Shown here: positions 8,416 through 16,956 of the stretch, one piece after another
How positions within the stretch are numbered: the stretch's first letter is position 1
Layout: the number at the start of each line of letters is the position of its first letter
Assembly (NCBI RefSeq): GCF_900120005.1
Contig: NZ_LT635453.1
Coordinates: 310,001-374,000 of the forward strand
DNA length: 64,000 bases
Origin: Holdemania sp. Marseille-P2844
GTDB taxonomy: Bacteria; Bacillota_I; Bacilli_A; Erysipelotrichales; Erysipelotrichaceae
Direction of reading: 5' to 3'
Position numbers and translations under genes: made by a program
The notes under the pieces: generated by a model
What the model saw: only the letters and a program-made list of their open reading frames with translations
Databases searched by the model: none
Told to the model about the DNA's origin: nothing

Positions 8416-9828
8416 TTATTTTCCAATCGCCTGAGTGAAAAATGCCCGCATATCCGCTCCGAGCAGTTTCGCGCTTTCTTCTCCCAGATAGGCCATGTGA
8501 CCCGACGGATATTCACCGATCACAACCCGGCTTGGATCTAAATGAGAATGTGTTGCCAGATAACGGGCGTTGCCGGCCGTCGTGCAGAGATCGTACAAAC
8601 CGCTGGCAAAGAAGACGCGCAGCTTCGGATTACGCCGCATCGCTCCGGCTAATGCCTGAGCCGGCGAGGATTTCGACTTTCGCTGCCACGTTTCGTTGAC
8701 GTCGAAGACCAGTCCCTTACTGCTGCGGTTGAAACTGATGTTCAGCTCCTTGCAGATCAGCGCGAAAGCGGTCTGGAAGGCAGGCGTGTACTGGCCCATC
8801 GCCGGATCATCCGCAATGACGTTGGCATCCCGGATCGCCGGATCGTCTTTCCAGGTATAGCGGCCGTCATAGAAACCGACGGCCAGTCCCTGATCCTTTA
8901 ACAACAGATGCGCAAATTCCTTCTGCATATCAATCCGCAGATGATGGCGAATCCAGAACTCGGTTTCAATGCCGGTGAAATACGTCAGTTTTTCCGCGAT
9001 GGCCGCCTGTTTTGCTTCCGGCAGCGCGTCGCCCTGAAACAAGGCGCTCAGGTATTCTGTTTTGGCGAAATCGAAGGCCTGAGCGATAAAAGCATCCCGA
9101 TCCGGTTTGCCTTCCGGATGATGATAGTGATTTGTTGCCGCCATCGTGATCAGATTCACGGCAGACGGTTCTGCCGGATTGGCTTCAAAGAACGTGCTGC
9201 CCAAAAGCATGATGCCGCTGACGGACAGCCCCAGCGTATCCGGTTTGACCGGCCCCGCGCCCATCAGCTCCGCCGCTAACAAAGCCGAACGGCCGGTGCC
9301 ATAGCTCTCGCCCGCTAACAGGATCGGGCTGTTGCGCCGGTTGTAACGGGTCAGCCATTGTTCGATGAACATCGCCATTGCCTTCACGTCGCCATCCGCG
9401 TCATAGAATTCAGCGCGCGCTTTTTCCTGAATCAGGCGTCCGAAGCCGGTGCCCACCGGATCGACCAGAACGATGTCGCACAGATCCAACAGACAATGCG
9501 GATTGTCTTCCAGCTCAAAGGGCGGCACGGTCGGCAGATGCAGCTCATCTTCCAGCTTGATGCGCCGCGGACCAAACAGTCCGGCGTGGACCCATAAACT
9601 GGAGCACCCCGGACCGCCGTTATAGGCGAACAAAACCGGACGGGTTGCCGGATTCGCAACATCGCTGCGGAAATACGCGTAAGAAAAGATCGTTGCGGTC
9701 GGCTGCCCTTCCTCATCGACAAAGAAATTATCTTCGCTGACGGTGCGGTATGGGATCGTCTGACCGTTCAAAACGACCGAGCCTTGCGATTCAAAACGGG
9801 ACTTTTCAAGACATTCTTCAATTCTCAT
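8416..9828 (-). CDS. Serine carboxypeptidase-like hydrolase, peptidase family S10
   Basis: A 470-residue alpha/beta hydrolase. The oxyanion region NGGPGCSS (about residues 70-77), nucleophile GESYG (about 175), the Asp region SGLYDLCTTAGNARY and the His in PSGHMAY near the C-terminus make up the S10 Ser-Asp-His triad. S10 enzymes remove C-terminal residues from peptides at acidic pH. There is no signal peptide, so it should be cytoplasmic, unlike most eukaryotic members. I chose the ATG at 9828 because GGGGGAG precedes it; an upstream in-frame GTG overlaps that site. Substrate unknown. Confidence 0.92.
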   Translation of the reverse strand: MRIEECLEKSRFESQGSVVLNGQTIPYRTVSEDNFFVDEEGQPTATIFSYAYFRSDVANPATRPVLFAYNGGPGCSSLWVHAGLFGPRRIKLEDELHLPTVPPFELEDNPHCLLDLCDIVLVDPVGTGFGRLIQEKARAEFYDADGDVKAMAMFIEQWLTRYNRRNSPILLAGESYGTGRSALLAAELMGAGPVKPDTLGLSVSGIMLLGSTFFEANPAEPSAVNLITMAATNHYHHPEGKPDRDAFIAQAFDFAKTEYLSALFQGDALPEAKQAAIAEKLTYFTGIETEFWIRHHLRIDMQKEFAHLLLKDQGLAVGFYDGRYTWKDDPAIRDANVIADDPAMGQYTPAFQTAFALICKELNISFNRSSKGLVFDVNETWQRKSKSSPAQALAGAMRRNPKLRVFFASGLYDLCTTAGNARYLATHSHLDPSRVVIGEYPSGHMAYLGEESAKLLGADMRAFFTQAIGK

Positions 9829-9923
9829 GGATTTCTCCCCCACTTTCTGATTGCTTAATTTTTAGTATACACCACGGCGGAAGCGGATGACAAGCAGGGA
9901 AGTCGGTTCAGAGCGAACGTGCG

Positions 9924-10799
9924 CTATAACTGAACGGGAGCGTGGATGCAGGCGAGTGTGCCTGAGGGCAGCCCGGTGCGTTCCGCGAGAACGGCACATT
10001 TGACTTTTAACAGGAAGTAACGGTTTTTATCCGGCTGATCGATCAGGCATTCGAAGTTGGCCTGACCTTTGCTTATCAGGACGTCGGCCTGACGGTAAAC
10101 GGTCTGGAATTCTGCGCCAGTCCGCGCAATCAGCGTGCCGGGCGTATCGTCGCCGCTGCTTATTATTGTTGCTCATCGTTCGATTCCAGCCTGCCGAGCA
10201 TCGGCAGCGATCACATCGTTGACAACCGGACAACCGCGCACGGCATAATAAAGCTGTAGTTTCGGATTCAAAATACGGATCTGTTCCAGAAGCAGCCTGT
10301 CGATCATCACTTCACCGAAATTATCGCCCAACACCAAAACGGTCTGCGCCCGGATCAGATCCTGCCGGAAAGTGTCCGTTTCCTTAAAGGGTGAAGAGGA
10401 ACTCAGAAGGACATGTTGGAAATCCTGAAGCATCTGCGTGAAATCTGGCTGATGAAGCGGATTAAAATCGAAACTGTTGGCCAGCGCAGCCAGCCGCAGT
10501 GCTTCCGCAAACGGATCGGCTGCCGAGCGGATTCGCCTGATCAGCGCCGGGATTTCTGCCGCCACCTGTGTGTTGACCTGTTTTCGAAGTGAAGCGTAGG
10601 GATCCCCGGTTTTTGCTTTTTGCTTGATCAGGCGGTAAAGCAGGCCAATGGCCAAAGGCGCGGGCTGATCAAAATCAACGTTGGCGAGCGTGTGGAAAAA
10701 ATCGCGGTAGAAAGCGGGACGGGAAGCGGCGGGGATCAGGGCGGCGCAGCGGACGCCCAGCGATACCAGACAGGGCAGACATGCTTCCTGGATTTTCAT
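9924..10799 (-). pseudogene. DUF89/ARMT1-like metal-dependent phosphatase interrupted by an in-frame TGA
   Basis: The frame opens MKIQEACLPCLV, as in bacterial DUF89 proteins, and runs 208 codons to AVRGCPVVNDVIAADARQAGIER and a TGA (10175-10173). Reading on in the same frame gives 83 further codons beginning ATIISSGDDTPGTLI, then FQTVYRQADVLISKGQANFE and FLLKVKCAVLAE, to TAG at 9924. These are the conserved C-terminal DUF89 motifs, including the metal-site Asp and the KGQaN motif. Total length, about 290 residues, is normal for the family. A single base change therefore separates it from an intact gene. DUF89 enzymes are Mn/Ni phosphatases acting on damaged sugar phosphates. A nonsense mutation is most likely. 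TGA serves as an ordinary stop elsewhere in the window. Confidence 0.88.
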
Positions 10800-10961
10800 G
10801 ATTTACCTTCTTTCGTTTTTTTTGTCAGATTCTGGTTTGAGTATACCGGAACCAGATTGGAAGAGGCAACCCCGGACTGTCAGCTGACAGACTGACGCGT
10901 TAATCGAGTCAGCCTGAACTACCTGCCATGACATCAGGTGGACGTCATGGACTGACGCCAT

Positions 10962-11008
10962 AAAAAAGCGGCAGGTCCGGGGGAAATCCGCCGGACACAT
11001 GCCACTTT
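10962..11008 (-). terminator. Terminator of the first flavin reductase gene
   Basis: AAAAAAGCGGCAGGTCCGG (10962-10980) pairs, with small bulges, with CCGGACACATGCCACTTT (10991-11008). On the minus strand it ends in six T. Confidence 0.85.
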
Positions 11009-11028
11009 GAATACTTTTAAACGTTGGA

Positions 11029-12843
11029 TTATTTGTTAGCCGCAGCCAGCTGACCTGCGATCCGTCCATAGTAGACAGCGCCGCCGATGGCCATGCCGCA
11101 GCACGGATATTCGTCGCCGAACAGTCCGGTGAAGGCAACTTCGCCTGCCGCATACAGACCCGGGATCGGATTGTTTTCCGTATCCAGAACCTGAGCGTTG
11201 ATGTCCGTTGTCAATCCGCCGAAGCTGACGGTAACGCTTGGATTCATCGACAAGGCATAGTAAGTGTCACCCTCGATCGGGATCATCTTTTCCGCCGGCT
11301 TGCCGAAGTCTTCGTCAACACCCTTGGCGCACAGCTCGTTGTAACGGGTAACCTGATCCGTCAGAACCTTGGCGTCAACGCCCATTAAACCTGCCAGTTC
11401 TTCCAGTGAGGAAGCTTTCAGCGTGGAATCCAGCGTCAGCGCATACTGGACAGTCGGCGCAGTTTCGTTCGCGCTGGCGATGTACCAGCCGTGATCCGTT
11501 CCCGATTTGAAGATCGCGTCCGCGACATGATACATATAGGTATATTCGTTGGCAACCCGTTCGCCGTTGCCATTGAGGATCAGACCTGCTTCTTCGTTGA
11601 TGCCGACGCCGGAATAGTAGTTCAGGTAAACTGTCTGAATTTCCGGAGCGTCAAAAATCTTGGCGTTGACCTGTTCGCCCAGCTTCAAGCCGTCGCCGAG
11701 GTTGCCGGCCGGAACGCCTGTTGCATATTTATCACCGATCGAAGCGGCATACCGGCTTGTCATTTCACGATTGCTGGCATATCCGCCGGTAGCGATGATG
11801 ACGTTTTTGGCATTGACAGTCACCTTACTGCCGTCAGCTTTGGTTCCGCTTAAGCCGATAATCGCCCCGTCCGCATCCTTCAGGATGGTATCAGCGGTGG
11901 TGCCGTAGAAAATCTCACCGTTGTTTTTCAGATATTCTTCCGTCATCGGCACTGTGATGTTGCCGCCGAAGCCGTCGGTCATGCCGCCGCCATGATGGCC
12001 TGCCGCATTGGTCGTGTTATGAACGCGCCACGGCGTCAGCGACTGATGGATGGCTTCCACGTCGTAGATCATCACGCCCATGTCTTCCAGCCACGTCATG
12101 TTTTCAACCGAATTGTCGCAGAATGCCTTGACCATTGCTTCATCCAGCTGATCGGCGCCGGCCATGGTTTTCATGTATTCAAGCAACTGATCCGGGGTGT
12201 CTTCATATCCCTGTTTCTTCTGCCATTCAGTGCCGGCTGCCAGAAGCTTGCCGCCGCTGCGCGTCGTCGCGCCGCCGGTAACGCCCTGCTTTTCCAGAAT
12301 GACGACTTTCGCGCCGGCTCGGGAAGCTTCGATACCGGCCGCCAGACCGGCTGCGCCGGCGCCCGCGATGACAACGTCTGCGTCGAGCGTGACATCTTCA
12401 GCTGTCTTCTCAACCGGAACGTTTTTCAATGCTTCCGCATCGCCGCCCGCTTCGGTCACAGCGCTGGCTACTGCCGTTTTGATCGCCGCGGTGGTGATCG
12501 TGGCGCCGGTGATGTTGTCGACGCCTAATGACTGAGTTTCGACAATCTGCATCGGCAGAACTTCAACCGGGGAAGTTTCCAGGCCGTAGCCGATTCCGTA
12601 GGTTTCCTGATGATCTTTGACGACGATGTCTGTAATCGCGTCTTCGCTGACTGTCACTTCCACGGTGACGTCGCCCTTCATGCCGGGCGCGGCTGCCGTG
12701 TAGGTGCCGGCTGTGTAGGTCTGTTTGGCGGCTGCGTCCGGGCTTGGTTCGGTTTTCTTACCACTGTCGCCGCAGGCTGCCAACGACAGAACCATCGCTC
12801 CGCACATCAGCAGCGCCGCAAACTTGCTTGCTTGTTTCTTCAT
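11029..12843 (-). CDS. Secreted FMN/FAD fumarate-reductase-like flavoprotein (lipoprotein), copy 1
   Basis: A 604-residue lipoprotein: lipobox LSLAAC with Cys24, an FMN-binding domain (about 42-125) with the flavinylation motif DNITGATIT (Thr115, modified by ApbE in the family), then an FAD-binding reductase domain starting VVIAGAGAAGLAAG (about 155). The C-terminus has the family pattern GLYAAGEVAFTGLFG. Relatives pass electrons from membrane carriers through FMN to extracellular acceptors such as fumarate, urocanate or cinnamates in anaerobic respiration. The true acceptor cannot be read from sequence. The ATG at 12843 follows AAAAGGAGTGG. The promoter (12882-12912) has a MerR-type layout, and a MerR gene is divergent. 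Confidence 0.93.
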   Translation of the reverse strand: MKKQASKFAALLMCGAMVLSLAACGDSGKKTEPSPDAAAKQTYTAGTYTAAAPGMKGDVTVEVTVSEDAITDIVVKDHQETYGIGYGLETSPVEVLPMQIVETQSLGVDNITGATITTAAIKTAVASAVTEAGGDAEALKNVPVEKTAEDVTLDADVVIAGAGAAGLAAGIEASRAGAKVVILEKQGVTGGATTRSGGKLLAAGTEWQKKQGYEDTPDQLLEYMKTMAGADQLDEAMVKAFCDNSVENMTWLEDMGVMIYDVEAIHQSLTPWRVHNTTNAAGHHGGGMTDGFGGNITVPMTEEYLKNNGEIFYGTTADTILKDADGAIIGLSGTKADGSKVTVNAKNVIIATGGYASNREMTSRYAASIGDKYATGVPAGNLGDGLKLGEQVNAKIFDAPEIQTVYLNYYSGVGINEEAGLILNGNGERVANEYTYMYHVADAIFKSGTDHGWYIASANETAPTVQYALTLDSTLKASSLEELAGLMGVDAKVLTDQVTRYNELCAKGVDEDFGKPAEKMIPIEGDTYYALSMNPSVTVSFGGLTTDINAQVLDTENNPIPGLYAAGEVAFTGLFGDEYPCCGMAIGGAVYYGRIAGQLAAANK

Positions 12844-12881
12844 TTCTTTCCACTCCTTTTTGTTAAGGCTTTCGCAAAGTG

Positions 12882-12912
12882 ATTATACAATGTCCTGTCG
12901 CAGGAAGGTCAA
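12882..12912 (-). promoter_or_regulatory. MerR-type promoter/operator of reductase copy 1
   Basis: On the minus strand TTGACC (12912-12907) and TATAAT (12887-12882) are 19 bases apart. The spacer contains the dyad TCCTG-N3-CAGGA (12893-12905). A 19-20 base spacer with a dyad between -35 and -10 is the hallmark of promoters twisted into activity by MerR proteins. A MerR gene starts 236 bases away in the other direction. Confidence 0.8.
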
Positions 12913-12942
12913 TCCCTACTTTTATGCGGTCAAAGATTAGTG

Positions 12943-13034
12943 TATAATGAAGAAAAAGGACAACTATGTGAATATTTACAGCGCTTTCACAGAATAATCC
13001 GAACAAAACCGTTCCCTAAGAGGATGGTTTTGTT
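12943..13034 (+). promoter_or_regulatory. Leader of the MerR gene: -10 element and hairpin
   Basis: TATAAT (12943-12948) on the + strand has no clear -35. It is followed by a possible 16-codon ORF (12949-12999) and a hairpin, CAAAACC-GTTCC (13004-13015) with GGAT-GGTTTTG (13022-13032), trailed by TTG. The hairpin may attenuate or terminate. The rest of 12844-13147 shows nothing else. Confidence 0.35.
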
Positions 13035-13147
13035 GTCTGATTTCCGGATCCATTCTCCATTTCGGATCCGATGCGCTATTACTGCGCCAGCCGGCAGTTT
13101 TCGGCAGGAACCGGGATAACGATTCAGAGAGAGAAGAGGTGATTCCC

Positions 13148-14176
13148 TTGCGGATTCAACAAGTCTGCCGGCAGACCGGTCTGACCAAAAAAGCGATCTA
13201 CTTTTATATTGACCAGGGATTGATTCATCCCCGCCGCAGCACGGAAAATAATTATCTGGATTTCAGCGAGGCGGATGTCGACAGTCTGCGGATCATCGCT
13301 TTTCTAAGACAATATAATATTCCCGTGGGTGAAGTGGAGAATTTGATCAGTCATCCAAGCATGACGAATTTTTGTCTGCATAAGCAGCTTGCCGGATTGC
13401 GCATGCAGCTGCTGCGGCAGCTGGGGCTGATCCGGTCGTTGTCCTCCTTGTTGACGGAACTGCCGCCGCAGTACAATGTTAACGATCTGACGGAACAGAT
13501 CAGCCGGCCGACGGCGCCCAGCGAGGCGGATCAGTCGATGCTTGATCTGGTCTGCCCGGATCAGGATGCCCGCATGATATCAATTTTTATCTGGAGTTCG
13601 TTTTTAAACGTGCCGAAAAGCGAATATAGGCTGTTTCTGTGGGGAAAGATTACCGAGCAGGCGCAGCAGGATCTGAAAGGATCGCTGCGTTATGTCGCCC
13701 GGATTATTTATGCGCTGGAATTTGAACAAATTGAAAACGATGCACGTCTGCGCTATTATGCCGCCCGGGCCATCTTAACGATGGATGAAGCGTTGTTTGC
13801 GAAGTTGAAGCGGCAGGTTCTTGATCAGCTGCGGAAGATGGCTGAAAATCCGCTGGATCAGGCGTATTGGAAAATGAACTATGAAAAAGTCACGCTGCCG
13901 CTGGTTCGCTTTGTCAACGGGCCATTAGGCGATTTGATCGGCGAATATAACTGCGAGTATCTGACTTATACTAAAAACATGCAGCGGCTGGCGGCCAGCG
14001 TGCGCCATGAACTGCTCGAAGGCACGGAACAGGAACTCTACCGGCGTCTGCTGCTGGTTTTGGACGGGAAGCTCGATCTCAACGGGTATCCGGGACTGGT
14101 CAGCTTTTACACGTTTGAAATGGGCCTGTATATGATTTTGCCGCTCGATCAGCAGCGCCGGCTGCTGGAAAGCTAG
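13148..14176 (+). CDS. MerR-family transcriptional regulator
   Basis: A 342-residue protein with an N-terminal MerR winged helix (residues 1-75: RIQQVCRQTGLTKKAIYFYI, then DQGLI). The DFSEADVDSLRIIAFLRQYNIPVGEVENLI segment is the usual second HTH part and dimerisation start. The long helical C-terminal domain (about 80-342) is much larger than in classic MerR (about 140) and probably binds a ligand I cannot identify. The start is a TTG at 13148 after GAGGTGA; an in-frame GTG at 13139 overlaps that site. Position and the 19-base-spacer promoter next door make the flavin reductase its likely target. Confidence 0.88.
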   Translation: MRIQQVCRQTGLTKKAIYFYIDQGLIHPRRSTENNYLDFSEADVDSLRIIAFLRQYNIPVGEVENLISHPSMTNFCLHKQLAGLRMQLLRQLGLIRSLSSLLTELPPQYNVNDLTEQISRPTAPSEADQSMLDLVCPDQDARMISIFIWSSFLNVPKSEYRLFLWGKITEQAQQDLKGSLRYVARIIYALEFEQIENDARLRYYAARAILTMDEALFAKLKRQVLDQLRKMAENPLDQAYWKMNYEKVTLPLVRFVNGPLGDLIGEYNCEYLTYTKNMQRLAASVRHELLEGTEQELYRRLLLVLDGKLDLNGYPGLVSFYTFEMGLYMILPLDQQRRLLES

Positions 14177-14273
14177 TGCCTCATCGTTCTTTTGTTTTTT
14201 CCTGTCACTCTGTGCGGAAACTGAAGATGCCTGACTTCTAAAAGCAGTCTTCTTTACGCTTACTCCTTACGTT

Positions 14274-14303
14274 TGTTCAATGGATAACTGTTCAATGGAT
14301 AAC
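14274..14303. repeat. Two tandem copies of a 15-base unit
   Basis: TGTTCAATGGATAAC occurs at 14274-14288 and again at 14289-14303 in the convergent interval between the MerR and GGDEF genes. It has no coding role. Confidence 0.9.
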
Positions 14304-14318
14304 GGCTTATCCAAAATA

Positions 14319-14417
14319 AAAACTCCCTGCCTTTGCACGCTTGCCATGGATCCGGAATTCCGGATTGACCAGACAGGCGGGGACGCAGCCCTTGAAGCGG
14401 CGGCACGGGAGTTTTTT
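14319..14417. terminator. Bidirectional long-stem terminator between MerR and GGDEF genes
   Basis: AAAACTCCC (14319-14327) pairs with GGGAGTTTT (14407-14415), with T-runs on both strands. The roughly 80-base interior has its own palindrome ATCCGGAATTCCGGAT (14350-14365). On the minus strand it begins directly at the stop codon of the GGDEF gene. Confidence 0.7.
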
Positions 14418-16700
14418 TTATTTTATTTTGATTCGGGATTCCAGCTGCTGAATCCGGTCTTCCGCCCGTTTCTTCAGCAGGAAGACGCTGAGAATTTCCG
14501 CAACATAGGTCAGCACGTTGATCTGAACCTGATCCCACAGCCGCTTTTCCCGGCATTCATCAAAGCCGATGTAGCCCCGCGGCCGGCCCCGGTCCTTGAT
14601 CAGACATTGAAGCATGGATTTGATTTTCTGCGGTTCCAGCAGGCGGATCTGCGCCGGGTTCAGGGTGTGAATATCCTGACAATAGAAAATTCCATTTTCA
14701 TCGAAGTTTTTCAGATATTGGCCTTCAAGGTCTTCTTGATAGGAAATGTGCTGGAGATTCTCTTTTTCCGCAGGAATGCCCTGATTGCACCATTCGAACG
14801 TGTTAGTGCAGAACTGATCGTCGTCGCTGTTTTCAAAGATATAGACGCGGCTGACGTCAAAATGCCGGCCGATGATCCCCAGAATTTCCTGAATGCAGCG
14901 TTCCAGGTCCTGCGCGTTGTAAAGCTTGTTGAAAATGAATTCGCTGATCTGCGGCGTCTCGTCGGTTTTGCTCGTGTTGGAATCGATCCGGGCATTGACG
15001 GCCGACGCGCCCTCCACCATTGGGAAAAACGCGTTCTCATCAGCCAGCTGATTGTAAAAAGCGAACTGGTTCTTGCCTTTGCTTTTCATCGAATACAGCG
15101 CCTGATCGGCACGGTGGAACCAGTAATGGAAATCCGGATTGACGGGCGAGGTCATCGCGATGCCGACGCTGCAGGATACTTTCAGGATCTTCTGATTGCG
15201 CAGTTCAATGGACTGGAAGGCGTCGATAATCTGCCGCGCCTTCTTTTCCACCTGTTCTTTGGAGGGAATATTTTTCATGAAAACCAGAAATTCGTCGCCG
15301 CCGACCCGGCCGAGGATATCCTCGCTGCGAAACAGCCGGCGAATCCGGGACGTCGCTTCGATTAAGAAGGCGTCGCCGAACAGATGGCCGAGCGTATCGT
15401 TGACCCTTTTGAAGTCGTCGATATCAATGATCATTAAGGCATTCTGCGTCGACTGGGTGGTCAGCCATTCCTGAATTAACGTCTGCGCCGTCTCCTTATT
15501 ATAATATTGCGTCAGCGGATCGCGCTGCGCTTTCTCCAGCAGTCTTTGCGACCGTCGTTTTTCTTCGTCGATATTGGATAGAATACCGATCGCCTTGACG
15601 GGTTTCTGATTTTCATCCAGCTGCGTAGTCACGCGGATCCGGAACCAGACCGGCTGATGCTGGGCGTTGTGCAGCTGCAGTTCATCTTCGATGTAGGCTC
15701 GGCCGGCGCGGATCTGGCAGCACAAATCAGTGAATAAATGCCGCTGTTCCGGATAAAAATTCGTATTCTTTTCATCCAGCAGTCCGGATACCGTCAACTG
15801 CAGCGGATATCCCAGATACTGCTTCCAGTTCTCGGAGAACGTGAGTTCATCCGTTGGAATATTCCATTCAAAAATAATATCCTGCGTCTGGTTCATGATG
15901 ATTTCATAACGCTGCAGGCTTAATCGGAATTCCTCGGCAATTCGCTTGGATTCGGAGATGTCGACCAGAATGCAGCAGAAATACTGCCGCCCCCATTCGT
16001 CTTGAAGATAGCGTCCTTTATCCAGAACCCAGATCGGCTCGGCGTTTTTGCGCAGCAGCCGAAACTGTAGTTCCTTATCGCAGCCATGACGCAGCTGTTC
16101 GCGGACCTCGGCGAGCGTATTCTCAAAATCACGCGGATCGATCAAGGCGCGGAAGCTGTTGTGCAGCTCAGAACGGATTTCTTCCCGGGTGTAGCCGGTC
16201 AGCTGCAGGAAGCTGTCGCTGGTCTGCAAGAGCGTCAGCGGTTCGTCGAACAAGCAGTGAAAAATACCGCCCGGCATCTGATCCGGCAGAAATGTTAACG
16301 ACAATTCCTGATTTTGATAAGCGCTGGAAGCGATCTGAGCCGGACTGATCTGGACGAAACAGAATTTCCCGCGGATTTGGTCGCGGATCAGCGTCAGGAT
16401 CAGCGAATGACATTCTTCTCCCTGCAGCAGGGCCTTAACGGTGGTCAAACAGTACCGTTCGTTTAAAACCGAACTGATCGGCGTCGTCGTACAGATTAAG
16501 GTTTCGTGATGCCGCGACATCTGATTTTTAATATGGCTGCGGACTTGTTCGCGGCCGGCATAGTCCTGCGGCGGTTCTGTGGCGTGCCATTGGACGTTTT
16601 CATCCAGCAGCGATTCTAAACAGTTCCAGTCGTTGTCGACAAATAACGCCTGAATGAGGGAAAAAACCTGCGGTTCGCCAGAGAATTCCGAATTGTTCAT
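14418..16700 (-). CDS. Multi-sensor diguanylate cyclase (SnoaL-like, two PAS, GGDEF, GAF-like)
   Basis: A 760-residue cytoplasmic protein without membrane segments. Order: a SnoaL/NTF2-like domain (about 1-120), PAS 1 (about 140-260), PAS 2 (about 265-390), a GGDEF domain (about 400-560) and a C-terminal GAF-like domain (about 590-740). The active motif is an intact GGDEF. RSED five residues before it matches the RxxD inhibitory site, so it should make c-di-GMP with product feedback. The NTF2-like and PAS inputs suggest ligand or redox sensing. I chose the ATG at 16700, preceded by AAAGGAT; in-frame ATGs further up lack a site. The start of the opposite-strand efflux operon lies 218 bases away. 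Confidence 0.9.
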   Translation of the reverse strand: MNNSEFSGEPQVFSLIQALFVDNDWNCLESLLDENVQWHATEPPQDYAGREQVRSHIKNQMSRHHETLICTTTPISSVLNERYCLTTVKALLQGEECHSLILTLIRDQIRGKFCFVQISPAQIASSAYQNQELSLTFLPDQMPGGIFHCLFDEPLTLLQTSDSFLQLTGYTREEIRSELHNSFRALIDPRDFENTLAEVREQLRHGCDKELQFRLLRKNAEPIWVLDKGRYLQDEWGRQYFCCILVDISESKRIAEEFRLSLQRYEIIMNQTQDIIFEWNIPTDELTFSENWKQYLGYPLQLTVSGLLDEKNTNFYPEQRHLFTDLCCQIRAGRAYIEDELQLHNAQHQPVWFRIRVTTQLDENQKPVKAIGILSNIDEEKRRSQRLLEKAQRDPLTQYYNKETAQTLIQEWLTTQSTQNALMIIDIDDFKRVNDTLGHLFGDAFLIEATSRIRRLFRSEDILGRVGGDEFLVFMKNIPSKEQVEKKARQIIDAFQSIELRNQKILKVSCSVGIAMTSPVNPDFHYWFHRADQALYSMKSKGKNQFAFYNQLADENAFFPMVEGASAVNARIDSNTSKTDETPQISEFIFNKLYNAQDLERCIQEILGIIGRHFDVSRVYIFENSDDDQFCTNTFEWCNQGIPAEKENLQHISYQEDLEGQYLKNFDENGIFYCQDIHTLNPAQIRLLEPQKIKSMLQCLIKDRGRPRGYIGFDECREKRLWDQVQINVLTYVAEILSVFLLKKRAEDRIQQLESRIKIK

Positions 16701-16917
16701 GTGGACGATCCTTTCTTCAACGTTAAGCGATATGTTCATTATCCTAAGTGTACACCATTTCCCAACTTTGCAAAAGAGCGGAAAGGCTAAAATGCAATCT
16801 TTGTCGAAAGAACTCAAAAACGAGGGAATCTGCGGTCTTCGCCAAAGCTTCGCCGGAAATTCAGTTTACTATCATGAACTATTCAAAAACAATTCACATT
16901 CCCATGGGAGAATAGCG

Positions 16918-16956
16918 ATGCTTATTAGAGTGTGGAAAGCGAGCGTGATGAAATGA
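16918..16956 (+). CDS. Putative 12-residue leader peptide overlapping the efflux adaptor start
   Basis: ATG at 16918 follows GGGAGA with a six-base gap and encodes MLIRVWKASVMK. Its TGA (16954-16956) overlaps the next gene's ATG (16953-16955). The adaptor gene has no strong ribosome binding site of its own, so coupled translation is likely. Whether the peptide does anything else cannot be told. Confidence 0.5.
   Translation: MLIRVWKASVMK

Noticed and set aside
10140-10175. Selenocysteine or tryptophan recoding of the DUF89 TGA
   Set aside because: No bacterial SECIS-like hairpin follows directly, and TGA is a normal stop for other genes here (for example at 8226), so a nonsense mutation is simpler.
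14350-14365. ATCCGGAATTCCGGAT as a protein operator
   Set aside because: It lies inside the loop of a long terminator between two convergent genes, where an operator makes little sense.
14280-15365. 361-codon + strand frame
   Set aside because: It is antisense to the GGDEF gene, has no ribosome site and no domain; GC-rich coding DNA often leaves long open antisense frames.
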